13,376 nt of DNA from Chloroflexota bacterium (GCA_016193545.1 JACPSA010000135.1:1-13376), one strand, 5' to 3'. Positions 7,710 through 13,376 are shown, counted from the stretch's first letter. Made by a program: numbers and translations. Notes: generated by a model from the sequence alone, not told the origin.

Positions 7710-8717
7710 CTAGTAGCCTCTTACCTTATCAATCACATTGATTAGCGGCTGTCCGCTGGCATATCTCTTCAGATTCTCGCAGAAAAGGGTGTTCAGCCGG
7801 ACGTTACGCATCTCACTCCTCGCCGCGACATGAGGACTAATAGTGACATTGGATAGCGCCCACAGCTCGCTTTCCGGGGGTAGCGGCTCCTTCTGAAAAA
7901 CATCCAGCCCGGCACCGGCTATCCACCCTTCCTTAAGCGCCCTGATTAGCGCTGCTTCATCGATGACACCACCCCTGGAAACGTTGATAAGAACAGCCGT
8001 AGGCTTCATCGCTTTTAGCTCCCGCTCCCCGATCATTTTGGTTGTCTCATCAGTCAGCGCCACCGTCATAACCACAAAATCGCACTCGCCCAGCATCTCC
8101 AGCAAATCGCGGCGGGGATAGACCGCGTCGACGCCCATAACGGATAACTCTTTCTTAGTTACTGACCTTCTCGTCGCCACTATACGCATACCGAACGCCC
8201 GTGCCAGGCGGACCACCTCTTCCCCGATACTGCCCAGCCCGACGATACCCAGAGTTTTCCCCCTGAGCTCCTGGAAGTCAATTTTCTGCCACAGTTTTGC
8301 CTGTTTTTGGGCAAAACACTGGGGTGCCATTTTAACAAACATCAACATTACCGATATGACATACTCTGACATCGGGATATTCTGCGTCCCCCGGCCATTG
8401 GTAGTGATGAAGTTCTCTTTCAGCAGGCCTTTCACGGCAGCGCTATCCACACCCGCGCCGATATACTGTACCCACTTGAGCTTCGGTGTCTGAGAAAACA
8501 AATTTGCCGGCCAGGGAGCCCTGGGCATAAGGAGGACTTCAGCTTCTTTTAATAACCCATCGAGCTCTGTGTGCTGGCTGGACTGGGAAGCTCCCGGCAG
8601 TGCCGCTTCAAACAGGTCGGCAGCATCACGGACTTTGTATCGCTTGTCGACCGCGGCAACCTGTCGCTGCAATTCTGGTTCCAGCCTGGAGGCAAGGACA
8701 ACATTAATAGCCGCCAT
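7710..8717 (-). CDS. D-2-hydroxyacid dehydrogenase (NAD(P)-binding)
   Basis: Soluble oxidoreductase of the D-isomer 2-hydroxyacid dehydrogenase family, reducing a 2-keto acid to a D-2-hydroxy acid. Counting 335 residues from ATG 8717, the catalytic core is complete: dinucleotide fold GIVGLGSIG around 157-165, arginine R248 in INVSRGGVIDE, glutamate E277 in DVFQKEPLP and histidine H296 in ISPHVAA. The N-terminal half has the substrate segment KWVQYIGAGVDS. An in-frame TTG at 8723 would add two residues, but AGGAGG (8727-8732) is only three bases from it and nine from the ATG, so ATG is chosen. The substrate (glyoxylate, hydroxypyruvate, phosphoglycerate or other) cannot be decided; there is no C-terminal ACT domain, which argues against a long-form SerA. 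Confidence 0.93.
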   Translation of the reverse strand: MAAINVVLASRLEPELQRQVAAVDKRYKVRDAADLFEAALPGASQSSQHTELDGLLKEAEVLLMPRAPWPANLFSQTPKLKWVQYIGAGVDSAAVKGLLKENFITTNGRGTQNIPMSEYVISVMLMFVKMAPQCFAQKQAKLWQKIDFQELRGKTLGIVGLGSIGEEVVRLARAFGMRIVATRRSVTKKELSVMGVDAVYPRRDLLEMLGECDFVVMTVALTDETTKMIGERELKAMKPTAVLINVSRGGVIDEAALIRALKEGWIAGAGLDVFQKEPLPPESELWALSNVTISPHVAARSEMRNVRLNTLFCENLKRYASGQPLINVIDKVRGY

Positions 8718-8726
8718 ACTCAAACA

Positions 8727-8732
8727 CCTCCT
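8727..8732 (-). promoter_or_regulatory. Shine-Dalgarno AGGAGG that decides the dehydrogenase start
   Basis: A perfect AGGAGG (minus strand) lies nine bases before ATG 8717 and only three before the alternative TTG 8723, which supports the ATG. Confidence 0.8.
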
Positions 8733-8793
8733 GTCTCCGATTTATTTTGAGCACTTCCTGGTATCACCAGACCCTTCAGGAATTGCCCAGCAC

Positions 8794-8822
8794 AGTATAA
8801 GCACGCCGCTGTGCACTGTCAA
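8794..8822 (-). promoter_or_regulatory. Near-consensus sigma-70-type promoter for the dehydrogenase/GyrI-like unit
   Basis: On the minus strand, TTGACA (8822-8817), a 17-base spacer and TATACT (8799-8794) form an almost perfect promoter. Transcription would start near 8787, giving a leader of about 70 bases. Two short dyads are possible operators: GCAC/GTGC arms within the spacer (8801-8804 and 8811-8814), and CTGGT-N3-ACCAG (8758-8770) at roughly +17 to +29. No cognate regulator is encoded next to it apart from the GyrI-like protein, which lacks a DNA-binding domain. Confidence 0.7.
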
Positions 8823-8884
8823 TAAAAAGAGGGGCTTACTTTTACCGATTATTGACCTATCCCCCTACCCCCTTCCCCTATTGA

Positions 8885-9027
8885 GGAGCTTTGTATTAAA
8901 AGTCGTCATTCCCGTGAAAACGGGAATCTAGTTGATATAATTAGGCACGCTTTCTGGATTCCTCCTTCAGCCGAAGGTCGTGGGAATGACAAAAAGACTT
9001 AAAAACGGCACTTATGATACAAGCCCC
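8885..9027. repeat. Nested element with imperfect terminal inverted repeats
   Basis: Inserted in the loop or arm of the first hairpin of the flanking repeat. The ends are imperfect inverted repeats: GGAGCTTTGTATTA (8885-8898) against GGGGCTTGTATCATA read in reverse complement from 9027. AAGTC/GACTT arms lie further in, and a dRS3-like core sits at 8905-8990. It has no coding capacity, so it resembles a MITE or a composite of two small elements. No clear target-site duplication could be assigned. Confidence 0.6.
8905..8990. repeat. dRS3-like palindromic element (copy 1)
   Basis: Bounded by GTCATTCCC (8905-8913) and its inverted partner GGGAATGAC (8982-8990). The left half is a perfect hairpin, ATTCCCGT-GAAA-ACGGGAAT (8908-8927). 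The right half has a small CCTTC/GAAGG hairpin (8964-8977). It closely resembles neisserial dRS3 repeats (ATTCCC-N8-GGGAAT followed by CTAG), which occur in similar form in many bacteria. Its relative is at 12562-12636. Confidence 0.75.
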
Positions 9028-9196
9028 TTAGTAAGGGAAGGTGGAGTGTAGGTAAGAGAGGGGGCTTTTGCCCCCTCTCTAAAGTATCTTCCCCTTCTCC
9101 TTCTCAAGTAGAGGGGGATTAGGGGGTGAGGTTAAGAAGCAACCAAAATTGAGAAGAATCAGAGGCTTGTCTTTCTTTGCTGCTATATAGAGCCTG

Positions 9197-9205
9197 TGGT
9201 AGAAT
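9197..9205 (+). promoter_or_regulatory. Possible extended -10 promoter for the Fe-S protein
   Basis: TGG-TAGAAT fits an extended -10 element (TGn plus hexamer). The predicted start of transcription, about 9212, falls at the GTG start codon 9213, implying a leaderless or nearly leaderless mRNA. The -35 region is poor, and no convincing Shine-Dalgarno sequence is seen. Confidence 0.35.
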
Positions 9206-9212
9206 TTAACCA

Positions 9213-9731
9213 GTGGACAAACTGATTGGAAAATACGAAATCAAACTGGTTGAACCCGAATGCGCCCCCGGCTCGGCACGGTACGGCGCACAGGTAACGC
9301 TAGAAACTGATATCAGCCCCGTGTTTCCTTACCTGAATACGCTCATGAAGAACGCCTGGTACGACCATGAGAACCATGTCCTGATATTGAGGGAACCGGA
9401 ACAAGCCTACGCTCTCCGTCCCCATGAAATCAGAATTGGCCGGGTCAACGACTATTCACAAGCACAACGGCTTGCCACCGAGATTGTGGGAAGAGTCGAC
9501 GCCGCTTGGCAGGAAAGAAATAGTATCACTCCCCTCTATACGCAAAGAAAACTGCCCGGAGTCATGGACATCTTCAAGCTCCTGCCCAAAACCAACTGCA
9601 AGCTGTGCGGTTACGCTACCTGTCTGGCTTTCGCTGCCGACCTGCGCGCTGGTAAAGTAACACCCGACCAATGTCCGCCGCTATCCAGTGAAAATAGAGA
9701 GAAAGTCCTGCAACTTTTTTCCGGAGATTAG
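9213..9731 (+). CDS. Soluble protein with C-terminal [4Fe-4S] (FeS/CFeSP-type) domain
   Basis: A 172-residue cytoplasmic protein without signal or membrane segments. Residues 129-154 form a cysteine pattern C129-x2-C132-x4-C137-x16-C154 (NCKLCGYATC ... TPDQCPPL), the four-cysteine signature of the FeS domain seen in the corrinoid iron-sulfur protein of the Wood-Ljungdahl pathway and in RnfB-type electron carriers. The N-terminal 115 residues (with CAPGSARYGA and YALRPHEIRIG) are conserved-looking but of unknown function. It may be an electron carrier or a partner of a corrinoid enzyme; this is inference. The GTG start is chosen because the family-like N-terminus begins here. The gene converges on the MFS gene with 18 bases between their stops. 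Confidence 0.8.
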   Translation: MDKLIGKYEIKLVEPECAPGSARYGAQVTLETDISPVFPYLNTLMKNAWYDHENHVLILREPEQAYALRPHEIRIGRVNDYSQAQRLATEIVGRVDAAWQERNSITPLYTQRKLPGVMDIFKLLPKTNCKLCGYATCLAFAADLRAGKVTPDQCPPLSSENREKVLQLFSGD

Positions 9732-9749
9732 ACCCGTAAAATTCCAGAA

Positions 9750-10946
9750 TTAGCTCTTTTCCGAAGATTGCCCTGTCAGCAGTCTGGCTGCCAGTATACC
9801 CACCGCAATAAAAAACAGGCCGGCAAAACCAAAAACAGGCCTCAGTCCGACTAAATTAGCCAGACTACCGCCTATCATTGGCCCCAGCCCGTTACCCAGC
9901 GAGTTAGCACTCTGCCCCAATCCGTAAGCCAGGCCCTGCTGGGTGAGAGGTACTGACAACCCGATAAGAGCATTGGAAGCCACCATCAATCCCCCTTTAA
10001 ATAACCCGGATAGGGCGATGAAAATAAGAATCTGGCCGACCGTTCCTGCCCACATCGGCGGTAGATACAGCAATCCGGTTACCACGCAGGAAAAAACCAG
10101 CATTTTCTTCATCGTGATACGCTCACCCAACCGACCCGCCGCCAAGGTAGAGAGTATCGCTACCCCACCCATGAAACTAAAAGCCAGTCCGGCCATGGTG
10201 GCAACCGCACCCTCAGGGTCTAACTCCCGGATAAAAAGCGGAATTATCGGAGATACCATCTGCGGGGCAATATGCAGCGTACCCAGAACTAAAAGCAACG
10301 GAAAAATCTTTTTCGATGTAGCCAGACGCCAGATATCACCCGGTGAGGCACTGTGCCCCCCGGCAGGACGCTGAAAGTTCTCCTTGACCAGAAAAAGCAC
10401 AACAAGTCCACCAATGAAAAGAAGGGCGCCAGTAATAAAAAAGGTGGTTCGATATCCGTATAGGTCAGCCAGAAATCCTCCGAGGAAAGGACCTACGGTC
10501 TGCCCGGTAAACATCGCCAGGGTAATAAGTCCCATGGCAAAAGGCATCTTGTTTCGGGGAGTAAGAGCAGCTACCAGGGCTGAAGCCGCCGCCACCGTCC
10601 CGCTCAATACACCCTGGGCAAAGCGAAAACCAATAAGGTAATAAATATTGGGTGATAAACCCATGAGAGCCAGCACAGTACTGCCGCCGAATATAGCTCT
10701 AAGCACCATCGGCTTTCTACCCCAGCGGTCAGCTATAATACCCCACAGGGGGGCGCTGAAGAACATGGCGATGCCGCTCGCCCCGCTGGCGATACCTCCC
10801 CAGAAAGCCGCCTGTTCATTGGTAAAATTGCCCAGCTCCTGGATAAACAGTGGCATGAAAGGATTAGCAAAACTGAAACCGGTTAATACCACGAGCTCGG
10901 CAACGAATATTGCGTAGAGATTCCTTCGCCAGGATTCAAGAACCAT
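9750..10946 (-). CDS. Major facilitator superfamily transporter, drug-efflux (DHA1/MdtG-like) type
   Basis: Inner-membrane secondary transporter of 398 residues with twelve hydrophobic segments in two halves and a central hydrophilic loop near 188-212. Motif A between helices 2 and 3 is clear: GIIADRWGRKP (69-79). Motif C in helix 5, GQTVGPFLGG (148-157), is the antiporter signature and favours proton-coupled efflux. A degenerate motif A repeats in the second half (AGRLGERITMKK). The substrate is unknown. ATG 10946 is the only sensible start, since no start codon lies further upstream in frame, but its Shine-Dalgarno is weak. A promoter and then a terminator-like hairpin precede it, suggesting regulated expression. 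Confidence 0.92.
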   Translation of the reverse strand: MVLESWRRNLYAIFVAELVVLTGFSFANPFMPLFIQELGNFTNEQAAFWGGIASGASGIAMFFSAPLWGIIADRWGRKPMVLRAIFGGSTVLALMGLSPNIYYLIGFRFAQGVLSGTVAAASALVAALTPRNKMPFAMGLITLAMFTGQTVGPFLGGFLADLYGYRTTFFITGALLFIGGLVVLFLVKENFQRPAGGHSASPGDIWRLATSKKIFPLLLVLGTLHIAPQMVSPIIPLFIRELDPEGAVATMAGLAFSFMGGVAILSTLAAGRLGERITMKKMLVFSCVVTGLLYLPPMWAGTVGQILIFIALSGLFKGGLMVASNALIGLSVPLTQQGLAYGLGQSANSLGNGLGPMIGGSLANLVGLRPVFGFAGLFFIAVGILAARLLTGQSSEKS

Positions 10947-10984
10947 AATAAAGAGCCGCGTCCCCCTCGGTAACCACCAGATAG

Positions 10985-11016
10985 AAAAAATAACCCTTGC
11001 TCGGTGCGAGCAAAGG
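10985..11016 (-). terminator. Intrinsic terminator-like hairpin in the MFS gene leader (possible attenuator)
   Basis: Read on the minus strand, stem TTGCTCG (11013-11007) / CGAGCAA (11003-10997) has a three-base loop and two further G-C pairs beyond a bulged base. It is followed by GGG and then TTATTTTTT (10993-10985). This is a good intrinsic terminator lying between the predicted promoter and the MFS start codon. The heptamer TTACCGA flanks it on both sides (11028-11022 and 10973-10967). Confidence 0.65.
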
Positions 11017-11040
11017 TGTCGTCGGTAATCTTAGTTAAGC

Positions 11041-11069
11041 ATTATACTCCCATAACGAAAGGAACACAA
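11041..11069 (-). promoter_or_regulatory. Sigma-70-type promoter for the MFS transporter
   Basis: On the minus strand, TTGTGT (11069-11064), a 17-base spacer and a perfect TATAAT (11046-11041). The predicted start, near 11034, gives a leader of about 88 bases to ATG 10946, with the terminator-like hairpin in the middle. Confidence 0.7.
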
Positions 11070-11112
11070 TTTCCCCTTTACCCCAGTAGCGCTTCCATTC
11101 GGTTGATAACAA

Positions 11113-11234
11113 CCTATCCCCCTGCCCCCTTCCCTTGTGAGGGAAGGGGGAGTGTAGGTTAGAGAGGGGCAAAGCCCCTCTCTCAAATCTCTTCCCCCTC
11201 TCCAAGAATGGAGAGGGGGTTAGGGGGTGAGGTT
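11113..11234. repeat. Three-hairpin GC-rich repeat, intact copy
   Basis: A 122-base element with three successive perfect hairpins: 11125-11150 (11-bp stem, TGTG loop), 11161-11183 (10-bp stem AGAGAGGGGC/GCCCCTCTCT, AAA loop) and 11194-11219 (10-11-bp stem, AGAA loop). Its ends are imperfect inverted repeats: CCTATCCCCCTGCCCC against CCTCACCCCCTAACCCC read from the right end. It lies 44 bases beyond the sbcD stop and before the MFS promoter, in the 331-base gap 10947-11277, which otherwise holds the MFS promoter and leader. It may serve as an sbcD 3'-end structure. It has no coding potential. Confidence 0.85.
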
Positions 11235-11277
11235 GAAGGTGAAGTTGAGTAATCAACTAAAATAGAACGTTGCCCTT

Positions 11278-12519
11278 TTACCCCTCCCTCTCCCTTATCA
11301 GTCTCTCCCCGTATTCCAGAAGCAGTTTAGCCTGGGATGGCGACACCTTTTTGGCTTCAAGGTAGGTCTTTAACGCCTCAAGAGGTGTGATTTCTTCAGC
11401 GGTGCGCGGCTCCAGCCCTAGCCTGAGACGTGTCTCCCGCTTGATATCCCTGGCGATGGTAAAGTAATAAGCCTCTTTCAGGGCATTCTTGATGTCATTA
11501 TCCCTGAGCTGCCCTTCAATCTCTGCCGGCAGGCTAATCTGGAGTCGCACGATAGCCTCCCTGACCTTATCTTCCTGCCCGGCAATTGCCCCGAGCACCG
11601 TTGCTGTGGGTTCGGCATCCTCCGACTCGATATTGACATCGATAGTACAAAAACGTCGTCCAATCACCGGATGAAAGCCAAAAGAGACCGGCCTTTTGCC
11701 TGCCGCCTGACCTGTCCCGATTTCTACCAGGCAGAACCCTTTTTCATCGTTCTCCTCGCCGAAGTCGACGCGCTCCAGGCTGCCGGCATACACCACCGGC
11801 GGGTCATTGGACAAGACCTGGTGTTTATGGATATGACCCAGAGCGACATAGTCAAAAGCCGGATGGGCAACATTGCTCAGCAGCAGGACATGCTCCTGCC
11901 CTATCGTCATCATCCTCTCCGAGGCTAACTGCGCTCCAGCCACCCAGACATGAGCCGCCAGTATGGCGGGCAGCCCCGGGTCGAGCTTAGCGGCATGGTC
12001 GGCAATAACATTGGTCAACACCTGCTGCAGCTTCTGGCTAATCTGGTCGAAGGTAAGATTCTTCGTCTCCTCCCGGGTTAACAGGGCGCTGCGCCTCAGC
12101 CAGGGCAAAGAAGCTATCTGAATAATTCCGTTGTTAGTCGGGATTCGGTAGATGTCAGGGCGGTTGGAGACATAGACATTTTTAACCGCCAGGGTATCGA
12201 AGATTTCCGTGCTGGTCGCCTTGCCCACCGCATTGGGCAGGTCATGGTTGCCGACGAGAAGGAAAACAGGGATACCGCCGGTGGAGAGCCAGTTGATACG
12301 CCGGGCAAACTCCCGTTGCTGGGTCTGGCTCGGCTCGCGGCTCTTATAAGCATCACCGCAGAAGAGCACCAGGTCTACCCCGGCTTGCAGGGCATAGTCC
12401 ACCACCTGGTCAAGGGCTTTCAGAAAATCATCGAGACGTGTAGATACGCCGGTCGCCGGGTCAATGCGCCCGTAGCTTTCTACCCCCAGGTGCAGGTCGG
12501 CAAAATGCAGGATTTTCAA
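11278..12519 (-). CDS. sbcD: DNA repair exonuclease SbcD (Mre11-type calcineurin-like phosphoesterase)
   Basis: Metal-dependent nuclease subunit that, with the SbcC ATPase, cleaves DNA hairpins and processes double-strand ends. The 413 residues contain all phosphoesterase motifs: D8 and H10 (HFADLHLG), D56 (FCGDAY), N91-H92-D93 (VGNHD), H190 (AAHVWV), and H229/H231 (LGHIHKHQ), followed by the family capping motif GSLERVDFGEE. The C-terminal ~120 residues form the capping and partner-binding region. The start is TTG 12519, which gives the classical MKILHFADLHLG N-terminus; its Shine-Dalgarno is weak. No SbcC follows on the downstream side, where the neighbour is a transporter, so the partner must be encoded elsewhere. 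Confidence 0.93.
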   Translation of the reverse strand: MKILHFADLHLGVESYGRIDPATGVSTRLDDFLKALDQVVDYALQAGVDLVLFCGDAYKSREPSQTQQREFARRINWLSTGGIPVFLLVGNHDLPNAVGKATSTEIFDTLAVKNVYVSNRPDIYRIPTNNGIIQIASLPWLRRSALLTREETKNLTFDQISQKLQQVLTNVIADHAAKLDPGLPAILAAHVWVAGAQLASERMMTIGQEHVLLLSNVAHPAFDYVALGHIHKHQVLSNDPPVVYAGSLERVDFGEENDEKGFCLVEIGTGQAAGKRPVSFGFHPVIGRRFCTIDVNIESEDAEPTATVLGAIAGQEDKVREAIVRLQISLPAEIEGQLRDNDIKNALKEAYYFTIARDIKRETRLRLGLEPRTAEEITPLEALKTYLEAKKVSPSQAKLLLEYGERLIREREG

Positions 12520-12561
12520 TTTTGTCTAACCCCATACCCCTATACAGACTATCCAAAAATT

Positions 12562-12636
12562 GTCATTCTGGCGAAAGCCAGAATCCAGTCTTTTATACCC
12601 TTCCACCCCTGGATTCCGTGTCAAGCACGGAATGAC
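12562..12636. repeat. dRS3-like palindromic element (copy 2)
   Basis: A 75-base palindromic unit bounded by GTCATTC (12562-12568) and GAATGAC (12630-12636). The left hairpin is ATTCTGGC-GAAA-GCCAGAAT (12565-12584). The right hairpin is ATTCCGTG / CACGGAAT (12613-12620, 12626-12633). GAATCCAG (12581-12588) and CTGGATTC (12609-12616) can also pair across the middle. Compared with copy 1 the stem bases differ but pairing and the GAAA loop are kept. It lies between sbcD and the uncharacterised gene at the right edge. Confidence 0.8.
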
Positions 12637-12646
12637 AGGACAAGTG

Positions 12647-12665
12647 GGAGAGGCTTCGCCTCTCT
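12647..12665. repeat. Solo hairpin of the three-hairpin repeat family
   Basis: GAGAGGC-TTC-GCCTCTC (12648-12664) is the reverse complement of the hairpin at 454-470 (GAA loop there), so this is a single-hairpin remnant in the opposite orientation. It follows the dRS3-like element by ten bases. The remaining bases to 12719 show nothing recognisable. Confidence 0.6.
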
Positions 12666-12719
12666 TAAACTCCCCAAACACCGTATTCAAAGGACTTTGT
12701 CTATTTTAGAGGTATTAAT

Positions 12720-13343
12720 CTACGTCGGAGGGTAGAACAAGCCTATAATAATCCATGTTCCCGGATGACCGTGAATAGTTCCGACAAAGAAGTATGTATC
12801 ATAGCGTAATATCATGTCAGTCTCAAAACGGCCTATTATTGCTTGTTCCCATTTGTCTGCGTATTCCCGTTTCCATCTTCTGTAAGCCTGGCCTAGCTCC
12901 CAATCAACACAGATTAATTTATGTCCCCCACAATATGGCTCAGCACACGTGAACCTGTAAGAGAACTTATAGGGTATCTTTTCCAACGGTTTTAATGGAT
13001 GCCTATCATAAATTGAATACTGTAATAATTTTTCACGTTCCGCTGGAGTCCATTCTGAAGTATCACGTTCAATAATGAATTTGTGGATTGTCTTTGGCTT
13101 GAAGAAACCGAGCGTATCCCCAGTCTGTCTTCGTGTTTTCTGTAAATAGCAAAGTGAGGAAGCTTGTAGTGGTAGTATTATCTCTTTGCGAGCCTTCCAT
13201 ACGTCCTTGGTCGGTAACGGGGTACTTGTAATTTTGAGAGTGCTAATATCGACCTCAAAGCTTTCCTTTCGTGTGTCGGAACTGGATTTCTTTGCAGCTA
13301 CCTCAACCCATTGGTACTTGCTAAAACGCTTTTCACCTTCCAT
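12720..13343 (-). CDS. Uncharacterised AT-rich conserved-looking protein (5' end may lie beyond window)
   Basis: At least 207 residues, soluble, with no domain I can name. The C-terminal half has the look of a conserved core: IPYKFSYRFTCAEPYCGGH (a C-x5-C-x2-H possible metal site), then CVDWELGQAYRRWKREY, then FETDMILRYDTYFFVGT and HGHPGTWIIIGLFYPP at the end. The middle carries TLGFFKPKTIHKFIIERD. ATG 13343 has no Shine-Dalgarno, and the frame stays open to base 13376 (reading WIRLFPIPFRY before the Met), so the true start is probably upstream. Base composition is markedly AT-rich: by hand count 20/60 GC at 12961-13020 against 38/60 within sbcD at 12301-12360. This suggests horizontal acquisition. 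Confidence 0.72.
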   Translation of the reverse strand: MEGEKRFSKYQWVEVAAKKSSSDTRKESFEVDISTLKITSTPLPTKDVWKARKEIILPLQASSLCYLQKTRRQTGDTLGFFKPKTIHKFIIERDTSEWTPAEREKLLQYSIYDRHPLKPLEKIPYKFSYRFTCAEPYCGGHKLICVDWELGQAYRRWKREYADKWEQAIIGRFETDMILRYDTYFFVGTIHGHPGTWIIIGLFYPPT

Positions 13344-13376
13344 ATAACGAAAGGGGATAGGGAATAACCTTATCCA

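Larger units (their letters stand above)
8856..9134. repeat. Three-hairpin repeat, interrupted copy
   Basis: Homologous end to end with the intact copy at 11113-11234: it starts CCTATCCCCCT-CCCCCTTCCC and ends GAGGGGGATTAGGGGGTGAGGTT. The second hairpin is perfect, AGAGAGGGGGC (9055-9065) / GCCCCCTCTCT (9070-9080) with a TTTT loop. The first hairpin is split: its left arm is at about 8868-8880 and its right arm at about 9031-9043, with a 143-base element (8885-9027) between them. The third hairpin is degenerate. Together these repeats occupy most of the 495-base gap 8718-9212; no gene is seen there. Confidence 0.8.

Noticed and set aside
8569..8931. Plus-strand 120-codon open frame ending VIPVKTGI
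   Set aside because: It is antisense to the hydroxyacid dehydrogenase 5' end and reads through intergenic repeat sequence; no family resemblance.
10952..10982. T-box-like sequence (GGTGGTTACCG ... GGGGGACG) in the MFS leader
   Set aside because: It lies after the terminator hairpin instead of before it, has an extra base relative to the T-box consensus, and there is no room for a specifier stem.
11243..11258. AGTTGA-GTAA-TCAACT hairpin as the sbcD terminator
   Set aside because: The stem is only six pairs and, on the sbcD strand, is not followed by a T-tract.
12592..12624. Minus-strand TTGACA and TATAAA upstream of sbcD as a promoter
   Set aside because: The spacer is 21 bases, too long, and both hexamers fall inside the dRS3-like repeat.
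858..12636. Repeats as a CRISPR array
   Set aside because: Copies are kilobases apart, palindromic and of differing length, without regular spacers or cas genes.
12244..12735. Plus-strand 163-codon open frame
   Set aside because: It is antisense to sbcD and runs into the repeat, whose translation (VILAKARIQ) is a familiar spurious product of such palindromic repeats.

Overview
The window looks like chromosomal DNA of a Chloroflexota bacterium, most likely a Dehalococcoidia relative. This is inferred from protein style and from a mix of ATG, GTG and TTG starts, not from any marker gene. GC content is moderately high over the core genes and drops clearly at the right edge. No tRNA, rRNA, CRISPR array or transposase gene is visible.

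Positions 1-5938 (+) are the membrane-arm end of a respiratory complex I operon: nuoJ (entering from outside the window), nuoK, a small DUF2007-like gene, nuoL, nuoM and nuoN. The small gene lies between nuoK and nuoL and its stop overlaps the nuoL start (TAATG). nuoN is broken: the frame changes near 5160-5177, and a conserved stretch of about 30 residues carrying a proton-channel lysine is missing. Two repeat elements also lie inside the operon, between nuoJ and nuoK and between nuoK and the small gene.

Positions 5986-6976 (+) hold a separately promoted 3-hydroxyacyl-CoA dehydrogenase. Facing it on the minus strand is a probable two-gene unit (8822 down to 7151) with a near-consensus promoter, encoding a D-2-hydroxyacid dehydrogenase and a GyrI-like small-molecule-binding protein. 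A repeat-filled 495-base gap follows, then a soluble [4Fe-4S]-domain protein (9213-9731, +). It converges on an MFS efflux-type transporter (10946-9750, -), whose leader carries a consensus-like promoter and then an intrinsic-terminator hairpin. Further right are an SbcD-type nuclease without an SbcC gene on its downstream side (12519-11278, -) and an AT-rich, uncharacterised conserved-looking protein running to or past the right edge (-).

The strongest unexplained signal is the set of dispersed palindromic repeats. One family has up to three successive GC-rich hairpins (451-512, 8856-9134, 11113-11234, 12647-12665). A second has a TTCCGAC/GTCGGAA stem with a GNRA loop (858-904, 7015-7094). 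A third resembles neisserial dRS3 repeats (GTCATTC...GAATGAC; 8905-8990, 12562-12636). In the 8.9-9.1 kb gap one family is inserted into another, probably in two layers.
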